NCBI GenBank assembly: GCA_035236585.1
Contig: CP141132.1
Coordinates: 19,877,945 to 19,941,944 of the forward strand
Reading direction: 5' to 3'
Source of the DNA: Warburgia ugandensis
Lineage: Eukaryota; Streptophyta; Magnoliopsida; Canellales; Canellaceae
Length of the DNA stretch: 64,000 nucleotides
Part shown: positions 33,683 to 45,830 of the stretch, piece by piece
Layout: each line of letters begins with the position of its first letter
Position numbering within the stretch: position 1 is the stretch's first letter
Notes under the pieces: model-generated
Database searches by the model: none
Seen by the model: only the letters and a program-made list of their open reading frames with translations
What the model was told of the DNA's origin: nothing
Position numbers and translations under genes: made by a program

Positions 33683-36600
33683 CCCGAATGATCAATGAGT
33701 TTTAGGGGAAGTATACATTTCCCTCAAATACTTGAAGATTGAGTTATTTATGAAGAACCCACGAAGGGCAATCCATAAATGACCTTAAAATGTGTCTTAT
33801 TCATTAATTCTCAAAAAGAAATCAATAAAGAAAGGGAAACGCTCCAGAAACATATGCCCAGCTTAAATAAAAGTACGACTCCATATGTTCGGAAGCGTGA
33901 ATTATATTGATTGAAAGTAAGAATCAGATTCATCAGGGAAGCACAAATTCCCTTGAGGTAGCGGGGATTACTAATATGCGAATTTGAGCTTCACTTCCTG
34001 CTTTTGGAGCACGAATCATCCAGGATTCGTGCTTCCCCACCTCAAGGACACTTCTCCGCAGCTATGCTCATAACTAAAAGAATCTGGAACATGAAGATCA
34101 TACAGATTCAAGTGAAGATCATGTGCAGAAAAATTTATGAGTAAATAGACATTCTATGGTCAAAGAAGAAGATAATTGCAAGAAGTCTTACTTAAAGATA
34201 CCAATTTACTGTTGGTGACCTCGACTATACTAATCGACTGTTAGAAGACTCATATATCCATATCGATCTTGAAGAACCAAGTTTACTTTCTTTTCTAGTT
34301 TGGGGAATGGTGAAAACTAAGCTTACTTGCTGGGAGGTAATCGCGCTCTGTGGCATCTGCATTCACAAGCTGAAACTTCATTTCCAACTTGATACCAGTG
34401 CATGTGTCTCACCTGTAATAAGCTTGTTGGTATCACCAAGTCATAATATAAGCAAAAGCAGAAAAAATTCAGTATTAAAGAGTAGTAGTAATTAGTAAAC
34501 CAGCTGGTGGTTCATAGTAAGAATCAATAGAAATGTATGAAGTTGACAGCTGTTAAAGATTGTTCCCACCACTTAGCCCATATATAAATGTTGCTTCTCT
34601 CTCTCTCTTGTTCTCTCTGATTTCTTTTTCTTCTTTAATATCTCTTTCAAGGCCTAGGCGCAACAGTGCTGTTGTGTGACCTTGAGGTCATGAGTTCGAG
34701 GCATGGAAACAGCAAGGTAAGGCTGTGTACTGTAGATCTTTGTGGGACCCTGCATATGGGGGAGCTTCGTGCATGGGGCTGCCCTTTTAATATCTCTTTC
34801 AACCTTTTCCTTTTTGTCTCCTTCTTTAGTTTAAGATCTGCAATGTTCAACCCATTCTTTCATTCTCTCCCAATGTCTGCAGTGACAGGACTGGGCTTTC
34901 ACCAACACAGAAGGAATAAAGAAAAGAAACAAAAAGGGGAAAAGAGATATGCATCCATGAGAAATGGTCCCCATTTCAAGTACTATATGACTAGCAGGGT
35001 GTCATATTTCGTTTTAGTCCTATTCAGTTCATTTTTCCCTTCCCCTTTATGCCCTTCTTCCAGAACACTGTGACCTCTTCCAACATTTTGCCATCAACTC
35101 CTCAAATCTGATAACTACTTGCACTGAATACACCAAAGAATCCCTCTTTGGAGTTAAAGTTATCCTATCTCACTTAGAATGTCTAGTTGATCAACTGACC
35201 ATCTCCCTGAAGAAAGAAGGATGAAACTAAAGCAGTTGAATTCAAAAGAACCCTGGCCATGAATTATGATTACTAAGATACCTTATCCTTGGCTTCCTTT
35301 GGCATCAAATACCCATGGAATGATAGATGTGGAGAACACAGTCCATGCATTCTGTGACCTATGCCACCCTGTATGGGATGGAGCACCTAGAGGCAGTGTC
35401 TGTAGCCTGCAATTACACGGGCAAATCTAGCCATCACCCTTTGTTCTAGTGCAACAAGATATTAAACAGAAACATTTCTTGTAATTACTTATATCATCAG
35501 TAGGCTTCCATTCTACATCATTAGGCTACCCTACACCATTCCTTGCACATACAGTCATTTATTATCATATGGCTGCTTTACTATGTAGACATTCAGTCAT
35601 CTCATCAAAAGAAACCTTCCTTCTAATGCACTAACCTACTTATTAGTCCACCACAAACATAAGCATCAGACATAATTGATCTACTCTTGGCTTATGACAG
35701 ATCTCCATCTCAAAGCATGTCATCTTTGAAAGGAATCAACTCTATGGCCCTCCATATTGGCCATGAGATTTATAAGGAGACACCTTTTTGATGGTCCAAC
35801 ACCTTTAGTTTTACCTCTCCTCAAATCAGATCACACACCTTTCCAATTAAAACATAGTTCTGAATTTGAAGAGGTTCTAGACCATTCATGGTCTGGCTCT
35901 GACATTACATAGACTGAGCCTAGTTCCTTTGATGATGCCAGCAGAGTGTAGCTAAATTTAGTCATCTCAGAGGAAATGACAGTTGTATAATATAAAGACA
36001 TTGTTCCAAAGCCAATTCTGAAAATAACATAGCAGGATGCAAATGGATTAGAAGATTAAACAGAAATCTGAAGATAAAACAGACAATTACAAGGCCAGGC
36101 TTACTGCTAACATATACAACCAGCACACTGACTAGATCATGATGAGACACCCAGTCTTACTGCTGTTAGACTTGTATAACTTGAGCAGGCAAGTTGGTTA
36201 GTCCTTACGACTTCTTGCAAAGCCAGCCTCCCTGGATGATCAGCTAAAGGAGGCAGTTTTAGTCAGACAGATGAGACTGTAGATAAGATCCATTTTTTAT
36301 TCCTGAAAGAGGACTATTTTGTGGACTCAAATAAGGACCACGCGAATGCTTCGAACATCTACATCAAGTATTGAGCAGTCGCTTTTCTTTAATGCTAGGG
36401 TTTAAGCGATCACATTTGATGATTGTTTCCATTTATGTTGATAACTTCATTACTAAACCGAGAAATATCTTGATAGGAAAGTTAAAATATTTCCTAGGAA
36501 AGGAAATTCAGAGAATCAAAAACAGTAAATTAACACAAACAAAATATATTCTAGATCTGCTTAAAAGACTAGTATGGTGTATCAGTCGATCCACTTGCAG

Positions 36601-39600
36601 GGTTTAATAAGATGTCCAGGGAGGATGATATAAGGTCAAAGATCATTCCCCTAAAATAACCTACCTTTACTCGAGCTGACACTTATAATGCGATAAATCA
36701 GGTAGCAAAATGATCATTTGGGTATGTGAAATGATCTACCAATTGAGAGTTTGTCTATCAGATGACTCCAAGACATGGATGTGACAGTGGCTGGACATCT
36801 GCTGACTGGGCAGGATATTCAAACAGCAGATGTCCATTATAGGATGTTGTAGATGAGGCCGGCCACATTGCCTTTGGGAGGCTGCATATAGATTCTCTAG
36901 CTTCCAGTGAGCACAATTGACTTGGATCAGGCATTTGATGCGGAAGCAGATGTTCAGACAGGGATAGTTTACTTTATCTTGTGACAATCTGACACGGATC
37001 AGTGTTGCAAAATTATCTCTGCCCCTGGATGAAGCACAGTAGAGAATGATATTCATTTCAGTTGTGAAAAACTACAAATTGGAAAAGTTCTTCCAGGATA
37101 CATATAGGGATAGAGCAATGTTCACTGAAGGACTCACTTCAGGGAAATTCTCACTTGATCAGCAAGCTGAATATGCTTGATGAAATAGATCAGCTTGAGC
37201 AGGAGTCCAACAGCAAATGCTAATCTTTGTTATATTTCCTCTTCTTTTAGTTTTTTCTTTTATGTCTTATCATTTGCATGGACTTTTCTATTAGTCACAG
37301 CAGCCATAGTCTCTTATAATTCCATCAGTGACAAGCCCTAATCTCAGTAATTGTTGCCTCTCTCCACCCTTTGCAAGAAAGGCAAGAGTGAGTAGGCTTT
37401 ACAGATAACAAATCTAAACTTTAGAAGATGAAACAGGAAATTCTGAGAATTAAGATGCATTAAAACCCAACTTCTCAGCCTCAAGTAATTCTTTTGATTG
37501 CTGCAAAGTATTTTCAATAATATGATCGACTTAAAATAAGAAAGAAGCCACAACATAGGGCAAGAACCAGAAAAAAGCTATTCATTCTGTATATAATGAG
37601 TGCAACCCCAAAATATATGCATCTGAATTATCTCAGTCATGGATTAATGGAAAGATGGATACAGAAAGAGAGCAGTTTACAGACCATCAATGTCCTATGC
37701 TTCATAATCACATGAGTCTTTGTACCACTACTATTGTAGACAAAACAGGCTCCTTCTTCTGGGCTTGTCCCAAGTCCAGTTATTGTCCCCAATAGAATCC
37801 TTGATGCAGTTCCATGTGAAGTAGATTTCGACGAAAATTTGTTGTTGCCATATGTTTGGTCTTCGTTGAAACTAAGAAAGACATGTATATGGTCTTGAGA
37901 ATCTTGGTTTTCAGACCCAGAGCAAGGGCTTTTGGGAGGAATTCTAGATGCCGTAGCAACTACTTTACCAGAAATATGCAATTCTAAATCCTTATAAATA
38001 TCTGAAATGTGGTCCTTACGGTACCTAGCTTGTATCTGTGGGACATCTGCATTTTCCACAACCCTGGTACTCATGTTTATTCGTTCATGCTTTACAGATT
38101 GCCTCATTGTGGGAAGCCTGTATGGTACTGATAACTTTTCAAAGCAGAAATCTGACAACTCAGGCACCTTCTCAACTAGGCAAACAATTCCAAAAAGGTC
38201 ACGGCCTGAAACTAAGTGCAACACCTCAGAAGTTTCATATGCAGATCTCTCCTCAGCTTCAAAACAGTCTGGAAGAAGATCCATAGATTCAATTAGTGGA
38301 CCATAATATGCAGCATGAATGGCTGAATAAAACTCACTCTCAAGTATATCCAAGTAGCTTGTCCCAGTGATCACCGTCCTCTGTGACAAAATATCATTCA
38401 TGGCAAATCTATACCATTTTAGCCATTCTACTACTTCCATCTGGTCTTTGGTCGTCACACAAGACTCATATTTGTACATGGATGAACCCTTTCTGTGCTG
38501 TTCTCGGACTACCTTCCTCTGAGAGAACATATAATGGTCATAGTGAGCCCTTCTATCAGAATCTGAAAGAATCTGCACCCATTGTTAATAAGAATCCTTC
38601 AGGGAAACCAGTTACACATATGTACGAGTACCTGCATGAAGCTCTTGCACTGCATGCAGATATCAAGAAACAGAAATTCATATGAGTGTCCGTCAAGTAT
38701 ATTAGTGTAGATGCACGTACAGATATGGCTATAGAAAAGAAAGGATAAAAAGCCATTAGGGAACAAAAATATAAAATAAAATGCATTTGTCCATAACGTA
38801 TCCAAATTAAACATAGGTACCTTATTTCACAAGTTCAACATACTCTAGCCTCCCAGTACACAGAAACAGCACATAACATGCATCAGAAAGAATGCAACAA
38901 AATTATAAGATTGTTTCTTTTTCTTATTTTTGTTAAGATTGAATGGTATTACCATTTTCTTGGATGGCAATCAAAGTTAAAGTCAACAACAAGGACACTT
39001 TGAAGAAGGAAGTTTTTGTTTCCCAAAGAATCTCATCATGTCTGGGGCATGGAAGAATTAATAACTTTCTTGCAAACATTATGAATTAGCTCAGTCAGTG
39101 TGCTCAGTCCTGATGATTTTGTTGCGCCTTTCCATGTTCTATCCTTACTTCGTAGAGGTCGAAGATAAATCAGTTCATTGACAATGATGTTATATTGTAT
39201 GCATATAGGTGGAATAAGAAGAACAGTGAAGAGGAAGCTCAATTTGACGAGAAACCCATTATGATGCCAAGAATCAATTAGTTAGTCAGTATTTGATCAA
39301 GGAAGAATTCGACATGTTCAAAAACTCAGTAGTGCGGCACCCTTATCCATGATCATCACAGAAGGGTGAAAACTAGTTCTAGCACATTCAAGTGGAACTC
39401 TGTAATGTCATTCAAAGGGATTCTGTGGAATCCTGGCGCCTCTCACTTAACAGTCTTCACCAGTAACATACTCGGAAATTCGCAAAGAGACTTGTATTTT
39501 CCTCATTCATGCATGCTAAATATCAGTATTTAACAGCATTGAGTGTCTTCAACACTGTAATTTTTGTACCTTGACTCTCTTATTGTCATTTTTGAAGCTT

Positions 39601-40032
39601 CTAACTTCAGTAAGCTGGAAGAGTTCACTCCAGATCCAGTTAGTACTCTCCACTCATTATACAAAATTCAACATAAACATGCGCCACAAATACGCAAAAC
39701 GAAGCAAACACCCCAGATTGCTACCAATAAACATTTAGCGGTAATGATAAGAATATCCCATGAGTATTTACCTCATAAGCAGCAACGATTTGTACGAATC
39801 TGTTTGAGTTGACAGATGATGCGGTGTCTGGATGCGTTTCCTTAGCCAATTTCCTGAAAGACGCTTTGATTTCTGCGAAGGTGCTGGTTTCTGAGACCCC
39901 CAATACGTCGTAGGCATTTTGGCCGGAGAATTCATCCTCTCTCATCGTGTTTGAGTCGGTAGTATACGGAATTCTGCTATTTCTCCATGGGTCATAGCAG
40001 ACGAGTCGAAATTCTCCCAGCTGAAGCGCCAT
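31239..40032 (-). CDS. J-domain (DnaJ/HSP40) protein with unassigned conserved C-terminal region (5 exons, 505 aa)
   Basis: Minus-strand exons 40032-39772, 38572-37685, 34412-34327, 32283-32146 and 31383-31239 join into 1518 bases with no internal stop. The ATG is the first in frame after an upstream stop at 40081-40083. Residues 38-103 form a J domain: AYDVLGVSETSTFAEIKASF, HPD at 67-69 (the motif that stimulates Hsp70 ATPase) and AAYEILSDSDRRAHYD across the first splice. There is no Gly/Phe region or CxxCxGxG zinc finger, so this is a class C (type III) J protein. The C-terminus has CECRC at 399-403, LPPSKFWLFEPRCGMHDIGG, GRDKKG, and RLHPAMYVLALAYRTLDLED, and ends FSILHWCKKLV. I take it to belong to a plant J-protein family, but its partner and location are unknown. 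The N-terminus is not a clear transit peptide. Confidence 0.9.
31384..32145. other. Intron 4 of the J-protein gene
   Basis: 762 bases, no transposon recognised. Two diverged copies of a short block about 115 bases apart (near 31565-31600 and 31655-31695, each with GAATGTG and CCTGCTC) look like a small local duplication. Confidence 0.65.
32146..32283 (-). CDS. J-protein gene exon 4
   Basis: 138 bases, acceptor ATTTAG and donor GTAAGT. Encodes FWLFEPRCGMHDIGGWY and ETFGRDKKGKTMPSQREWDG. Confidence 0.92.
32870..32955 (+). repeat. Au-like SINE, 3' half, in J-protein intron 3
   Basis: Contains GACCCTTGTGGTCAGCTCC, GGACCCTGCATAGGCAGG and GCTTCATGCACTGTGGCTGCC plus a T-run. It is antisense to the host gene. 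The tRNA-like head is not found. Confidence 0.8.
33632..33680. repeat. (GA)n microsatellite
   Basis: About 24 uninterrupted GA units. Confidence 0.95.
34327..34412 (-). CDS. J-protein gene exon 3
   Basis: 86 bases, acceptor TTACAG and donor GTAAGC, too short for an isolated open frame. Encodes VRHMHWYQVGNEVSA, then CECRC and HRARLPPS. It fits in phase between exons 2 and 4, giving LPPSKFWLFEP across the junction. Confidence 0.9.
34634..34650. repeat. Target-site duplication (left) of Au SINE
   Basis: TTTAATATCTCTTTCAA, repeated exactly at 34786-34802. Confidence 0.95.
34651..34788 (+). repeat. Au-like SINE with perfect 17-base duplication, J-protein intron 2
   Basis: About 138 bases: an internal block GGTCATGAGTTCGAGGCATG (B-box-like), a central AAGGTAAGGCTGTGTACTG, then GGACCCTGCATATGGGGG, GCTTCGTGCATGGGGCTGCC and a short T-run, all diagnostic of plant Au SINEs. 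The exact 17-base flanking duplication shows LINE-type integration. It is the most complete SINE in the window. Confidence 0.92.
34803..36180. other. Unassigned part of J-protein intron 2
   Basis: No domain or repeat boundary is recognised. Part may belong to the copia relic that follows. Confidence 0.5.
36180..37220 (+). pseudogene. Ty1/copia pol fragment (RT-RNase H) in J-protein intron 2
   Basis: The piece at 36371-36607 has VSIYVDNFITK (the YVDD box reads YVDN) and LKYFLGKEIQRIKNSKL, followed by TKYILDLLKRL, all copia RT. Around 36790-36830 TSADWAGYSNSR matches the RNase H SDADWAG block, and near 37150-37200 ISKLNMLDEIDQLEQE matches the copia pol C-terminus. Frames are broken and no LTRs or duplication were found. 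Confidence 0.75.
37685..38572 (-). CDS. J-protein gene exon 2
   Basis: 888 bases = 296 codons, acceptor GTGCAG, donor GTCTGT (GT present, rest non-consensus). Starts ILSDSDRRAHYDHYMF, the end of the J domain, and continues as a long open region that includes LDILESEFYSAIHAAYYGP, a Cys/His-poor middle and HVIMKHRTLM. The extra open codons past the donor are read-through. Confidence 0.92.
38573..39771. other. Intron 1 of the J-protein gene
   Basis: 1.2 kb with no recognised transposon. Confidence 0.7.
39772..40032 (-). CDS. J-protein gene exon 1
   Basis: 261 bases = 87 codons, donor GTAAAT. Encodes MALQLGEFRLVCYDPW and most of the J domain including KLAKETHPDT. Confidence 0.93.
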
Positions 40033-40859
40033 TTTTGTTCTGAGACTGGAAGTGCTGCTATGAAAATTCAGGTAGGCAAATCATCTCCTAACAATATCCA
40101 AATCGCCTGATTTTGACTTCGCTTTAGCAACGCTCAATTGATGGCGGAGTCTGGATCTTGTTACAGCCTACAGCACGATGATCATCTTCGTGGCCCACAT
40201 CAGGAAATATTTCTTGGAAGTCGATCTCGTAGACCACCGTGGCCCACATGGTGTTGTTACCACGCCAACTGGACATCCGATCCTCAAGATCGCCACCAGT
40301 CCAGGCTAGATCGAACGGCTCCAAAAGTTTCTGCAGGAGAGCGGAACAGCCATTTTTTGTTAGGAGGTGGACATGCTTGTAAGTACAGGTGGCTGCCAGT
40401 TCTTGGGGATTAAAGCCCGTGAATTCATAAGTCGCATGTTAACCAGACAATGCACAAAAATATCTGCATCATACTAAGTTTCCTAACACGTGTCCTCTTT
40501 TAGTGGAAATGAACGGACAGTGGAATAGGGTTTAATCATCTAATGCAGGAGATTTTGGGAGCTATGGAAGACATATTTAAAAAAAAGAAAAAGAAATAAA
40601 AATGAGCCTCCATTTTTTATTTAAAAACAAAGTCTTTCATAAGCCCTATCAATTTTTAAAAATACACGTCTTTTCTAATAATACACGTCTTTTTTTTTCA
40701 TAAAAAAGAACTCCAACTTTCACTATTTTTTCCTTTTCAGCTTCATAATTGTTTAGTTTTCTTCAACATTTTAATCTTAAACTTCAAGTATGCCTACAAT
40801 AATATAATTCTTATCTAAATTTATTGTATTTTTCCCAACTCCTCTATTTTTTTTGAAAA
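40033..40859. other. Upstream region of the J-protein gene
   Basis: 40033-40450 is relatively GC-rich and should hold the 5' UTR and promoter of the minus-strand gene. Overlapping open frames on both strands (40124-40413) show no known domain. After 40570 it becomes AT-rich. No clear TATA element was fixed. Confidence 0.45.
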
Positions 40860-40979
40860 TTTTGGTTTTTTCCTTGTCGACTTTTTCCTGATCTTATCAT
40901 TTATCCCTTAATTGAGGGATTTTTAACAATATAAAAACAACAAAGAATATTGTATATGTATCTTTTGCTAGAACAGAAG

Positions 40980-41098
40980 GGAAGCATAGGCCCAATAGTG
41001 AAGTTGTTGCGTTGTGATTTTGAGGTCATGAGTTTAAGGTGTGGAAATAACCTCTTTTTAATGCAAGGTAAGACTCTCCTGTAGATCCTTGTGGTCTT
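40980..41098 (+). repeat. Au-like SINE fragment in copia LTR region
   Basis: Contains AGGCCCAATAGTGAAG-like start, TTTTGAGGTCATGAGTTTAA (B-box region), AATGCAAGGTAAGACT and GTAGATCCTTGTGGTC, the same order as the copy at 34651. The 3' ACCCTGCATA part is absent. Confidence 0.65.
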
Positions 41099-41907
41099 GA
41101 AATGGATTCACCTAGAAGGGCCTAGGAGAGCTAGAGTTTGTGATCACATGATAGAGTTTCGAAGAGGTATTTCTTTTCTCAGTCTCCTCGAAGGCCCCAA
41201 ATAGAAAGAAAAAATGGATTTTGTGACTTAAGATAGAAACTTGCCCGATTTCGAAGATATGGTCACCACTCTTGCTGCACGTTCAAAGCCAGTTATCTAT
41301 CCGGAGTTGCATAGCTTGACAAGTAAACTAGTCTTAATACTACAACTTGCTTGAATGCAGAGCAGGAATAAATGGAAGTCAAAACAATTAGAACCTCCAC
41401 TAAAACCTCGGGAAAGGCCGAAGCAATGAAAGACGCATGAGAGAACCTTTTCAAAACTGATTAGGAATAGGCGCCACAAGATCAGCACGGATCTAAGGGA
41501 TTTGCTTTTCTTTCTATTTATTCTTTTTGCTCTTTTATACCATTACGCCCAAGCTAAGCCGGCAAGAGAGAGTGAGAAGGTCGTTACTTGAGTTAACCAT
41601 CCCAAGGAGTTCGAGTTGTGAGACACATTTAAGGTGCATCCGAGGTACTAGGGTTCCCTCCTTCCATGGGAATTATAGATCCCAATAACGGTTCCCTTAC
41701 AGATTGAAAACTCATTACCCAAAATCCTACAGCCGAACTGCCCATTAAACTCAAAAGCCTCAAAACTTCCTAGTATGGCAACGGCAATGGCATTCAGTTC
41801 TTACCGTGTATAATCTCATGAACTTCTTCAATGGTTCATAACCATGCCCATTGGCCACTACCCTTAAATCCGATCAAAAGACTGTCCTTAATACTGAGTT
41901 CACCTAA

Positions 41908-42806
41908 TTGGTCAAGCAAGATGCACTACTCTTAAATGCCATCTCTGCATCTACCACTGGTAAGTGTGGCCAACATGGTTGCTTTTGCTACTACTTCCCA
42001 TGCTGCCTGAAGCGCTTTCGGATGCCGCAATGCAAGCAAATCTCGTACCCGAATTCTGCAACTAAAAGATCAGCCACTTCAACTTCGTCGCAGCTCTAAT
42101 TCCATAGCATCTTATCTTGCATCAGCCAAAACCTTTGTGGATGAACTTGCAATCATTCGCAAACTCGTTGATATGAAAGGCTTAGGCCCCAAGTACAAGG
42201 AGCTTAGTGCGTCTGTTCGTACATATACTGAATCACTTACCTTCGAAGATCTTCATAATCAGATAACAAGCTACAAAGTTCATCTTGCTAATTAAGGACC
42301 ATCTGAATCAATTGTTTCGGTTGCTAATGCATCTCAAAGGTCTGATAGATCGTGTAATCAACACTTTCAGAAATCGTCGCTAAACAATCCTAGAGGACGT
42401 GGCAGTTGCAGCGCCAATCACCTTTTCAATAACAAAATCCCGTTTCAACAATTGCTGTCATCCAATTTGGCGCCAGATGTGCAATGACCAAGGCCATGTA
42501 GCCAAGTTCTGTCCAAGTCCACGGCTTGTCACAATGCCTAACCCCTCCAGTCCAGCCACTGACTGTGGCTCTTCCAATCGACATGCTCAATCTCTTTGGC
42601 TTATTGATTCTGCAGCTTCTCAACATGTAACTTCCAACCTCATCAATCTCTCCATCAACGCTGAATATAATGGACTAAATGAGATGTTCATAGGGGACGG
42701 CACAGGTTTAAGAATCACTAACAATGGCGCTTGTACTTTCAGTTCCCCTTCTCATTCCTTTCTTTTAAATGACCTTCTCTGTGTCCCAAAAATTAAAAAA
42801 ATATGA
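41908..42806 (+). pseudogene. Copia gag and protease remnant
   Basis: 42110-42290 carries VDELAIIRKLVDMKGLGPKY, the UBN2-type gag segment, then Ser/Arg-rich linker. 42399-42806 has the zinc-knuckle remnant CNDQGHVAKFCPSP and the protease active site WLIDSAASQHVTSNL (D-S-A-A in place of D-S-G-A), then VFIGDGTG-like MFIGDGTGLRI. Stops separate the pieces. Confidence 0.8.
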
Positions 42807-44379
42807 TTTCTGTCTCCCAGTTTTGTTCATCTAACCTCGTGTCTATTGAATTTTTCTCCTCTTATTTTCTTATTAACGATCTCAAAACGGGACAATAATG
42901 TGGCACGTCACACTTAAAAACAGAATATATCAACGACCTTCTTCAGTTCAATTTCAAAGAAGGGATTCTTCAGTTGCACTTGTAGGGGAATGCACTTGAA
43001 TAAATGGATGACATTCTAGGCTATGCCACCCTGCTTTCAGCATTGTTGAGAAAGTAATAAAATGTCACTCTTCCTACTAATAAAAATGCTATATTTTTTT
43101 CATTTGCATCTCTTGCAATTGCACAAAGAGTAATAAACTTCCTTTCTCCTCCTCGACTTCCTCAATTAATGCACCACTTGAACTCATAGTTTCAAATGTT
43201 GGGAAGCGCCCCTCTCATAACAGCTGATGGTTTTTGATTTTATGTTAGTTTCACTGATCATTCACAAAATATTCGTGTCTATATCCAATTAAAAATAAGT
43301 TTAATGTGTTCATGGTCTTCCCTTCCTTTAAAACGCTTTTTAAGAACAAATTTAATTGCAAAATCCAGGAACACAAACTGATGGCCGCCGCAAATTCATC
43401 AAACTTGTGACACTTCTTAGCCTCGCTTGAAATTGGCCATAGAATAACATGCCCTTTAACACCTGAACAAAATGGCATGGCTGAATGCTGACATGGCAAG
43501 TTATTGAAATTGCACTAAGCCTCGTGCATCATACCTCTGTCCTTATTATCTACGGCACTTAATGCATTTACTTCTGTGTACATCTCCTAAACCATCTTCC
43601 AACCAAAATCTTAGGCTTTGATTGTCCTTGTACTAAATTATTTGGTAAAACCCCCAAGTACTGGTCTCTTAAAATTTTTGCATGTCTGTGTTGAAACCTT
43701 ACTTGAAGCCAAGTCTTGTCCATGCACATTTCTTGGCTACTGTTGTGTCTTGACATCTCCACTCATAAAATGCTAATCTCTCATCTTGTTATCCATGACG
43801 AGAATGCCTCTCCTTTTTGTCATGCATCTCCTCATCTAAGTCGAGTTTCAAATGTCATCAGTTATCCCTGGTTTATGCTCTATGATCCATCCTTATCTGA
43901 ACTATAATCTTCGCACATGCCAACCGCTACATCTATGTTTGAAACTGAACCCGAAATAATTATGTCGTCGCATGCTGACATAGTTCTTCGTAAGGATCGC
44001 TCTCTCCCTCGTGTTCACCGTCTCACATTATCTAATGATTCTCACTCTTCGCCTAGCCTATCTCCAATTTTTTCACCCACTATAATGTGAAACCTCTCCT
44101 CTTCAAACTCATCTTCACCTACGCTTGAGTCATCATCGTCTACTCAGCCACATTATCCTAGTTCTAGTTTCACGGATTCCTCCTCCAGTCAGTAATCAAT
44201 TCACGAATCCATTACTGTACCTCAACCTCCCAATGTCCATAGTGACTCTGGCAAGTAGCGTGGCAGACCCTCTACTCCAACATGCACTCACACCATGGTG
44301 CGCGTGTCTATGACTGGAAATTTACCTTCAAAATATGTTTTCACAACCACCAACACATCCAATTGAATCTGACCTTGAA

Positions 44380-45830
44380 CATACCACCATTTGTCAAGCT
44401 AGTAAGGATCCGTTTCCGGAGTCCTGTAGTCTCCACAAAATATAAAACTCTCATAAGGAATCAAACTTGGTGGTTTGTTCCAAGAAAAGTCCATTGCAAT
44501 GTTATTGGGTGTAGATGGGCCTTTCAAACAAAACGAAATGATGGCGGCTCTATCAAACAATGTAAATCTCATCTAGCTGCTAAAGGTTTTCATCAGCGTC
44601 CTAGGATAGACTTCAGTGATGCATTCAGCACGGTCATATAAACCCACCACTGTGCATGTTGTTCTAACTTTAGTTATATCCAATAGCTGGCCTATACGGC
44701 AACCTGACATTAACAATGCATTTCTATACGGGACTCTTAATGAAGAAGTATACATGGTACAACCACTTGGATTTGTTGATCCTAAGAAGCCTGATCATGC
44801 CAATTTGTTTCCTAAACAGCCCCTAGTGCCTGGTACCAAAAGCTTGCCCATTTTCTTATTAATCATGACTTTGAACAATCCAAATCAGAGTTCTCTTTAT
44901 TTATCTTCAAGAACAACTATGTTGTGACTTATTTTGTCGTTTATGTTGACGACCTTCTTGTTACCGCAAATTTCCATCTTTGATATAAACTATACTCCAA
45001 ACCTTGTCCTCTACATTCTTAGGTAAAGATTTGGGCACACTTGATTTCTTTCTTGGCATAAAGGCCCTTCCAGCTGCTAATGACGGTCATAAACTAGCTA
45101 AAATATGTCCATGAACTACTTGATGGCACTAATATGGTTGGAGCCAAACCTTTTCTCACTCCAATGGTAGCCACCAAACTCTTTCTAGCTTTGATGGCAC
45201 CTCTCTTTCTAATGAATCCCGGTGTGCTCCAATATCTCACGCTCCCCAGGGCCGATATTGCTTTGACTGTGAACCGCCTCTCACAATTCATAAATTGCCT
45301 CACCTCGACTCATTGTAATGCATGTAACTGTTTACTATGCTATCTCCGAATCACCATCAATTCTGGCCTCCAGATCAAGCATTGCACCTCTTCTTCTCTT
45401 ATTGCATATGCATTTGTGGACTTCTTGGTACAATGTCATTTGTGGACTTCTGGGTAACCAATATAGATTATCGCAGTTCAACTTCTGCATTTGTGGACTT
45501 TCTTGGTACAATGTCATTTCTTGGAGCTCATGAAAATAGTAAACTGCTGCTAGATCATCCAGAGAGGCATATTTGAAGGCTATTGCTACCATTATAGCTG
45601 AACTTGCATGGCCTGAAGGGCGGCTCAGTGAATTGGGTGTTCAAAGAATAAGGTCACCAACAATATTTTGCGACAGTGTCCGTGCGCTATACTTGAGTGC
45701 CAATCCTGTCTTTCACTCTCAGATGAATCATGTTGCGATTGGTTCCCATTTTGTTCTAGATCAAGTTTGGCGTAGATTACTCGATGTGTCATGTTCACAC
45801 CAGTGTACAGTGAGCTAACTAAACCACTTA
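44380..45830 (+). pseudogene. Copia RT-RNase H remnant
   Basis: 44282-44641 holds VVSTKYKTLIRNQTWWFVP and CRWAFQTKRN (RT start, normally W-x-LVP and KWVF-K-K), then FHQRPRIDFSDAFS. 44616-44927 has DINNAFLYGTLNEEVYM and QPLGFVDP. VVYVDDLL appears as FVVYVDDLLVT around 44935-44965. RNase H ends around 45800 with NHVAIGSHFVLDQV. Multiple stops and a local reiteration near 45410-45530 disrupt it. Confidence 0.85.
45413..45530 (+). repeat. Short local reiteration within copia RNase H
   Basis: TTTGTGGACTTCTTGG followed by TACAATGTCATTT occurs near 45413, a shortened form near 45440, and again near 45490-45520. It replaces the normal RNase H ADWAG-type segment. Confidence 0.6.

Larger units (their letters stand above)
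32284..34326. other. Intron 3 of the J-protein gene
   Basis: 2.0 kb. Contains an Au SINE fragment, a GA microsatellite, and a hairpin at 34008-34033 (AGCACGAATC, five-base loop, inverse). The rest is unassigned. Confidence 0.65.

Noticed and set aside
34666..35073. 135-codon plus-strand frame
   Set aside because: It starts inside an Au SINE and runs into intron sequence, with no protein family resemblance.
40124..40413. Overlapping open frames on both strands upstream of the J-protein gene
   Set aside because: The composition fits a GC-richer 5' UTR/promoter. Neither translation shows a known motif and they overlap each other.
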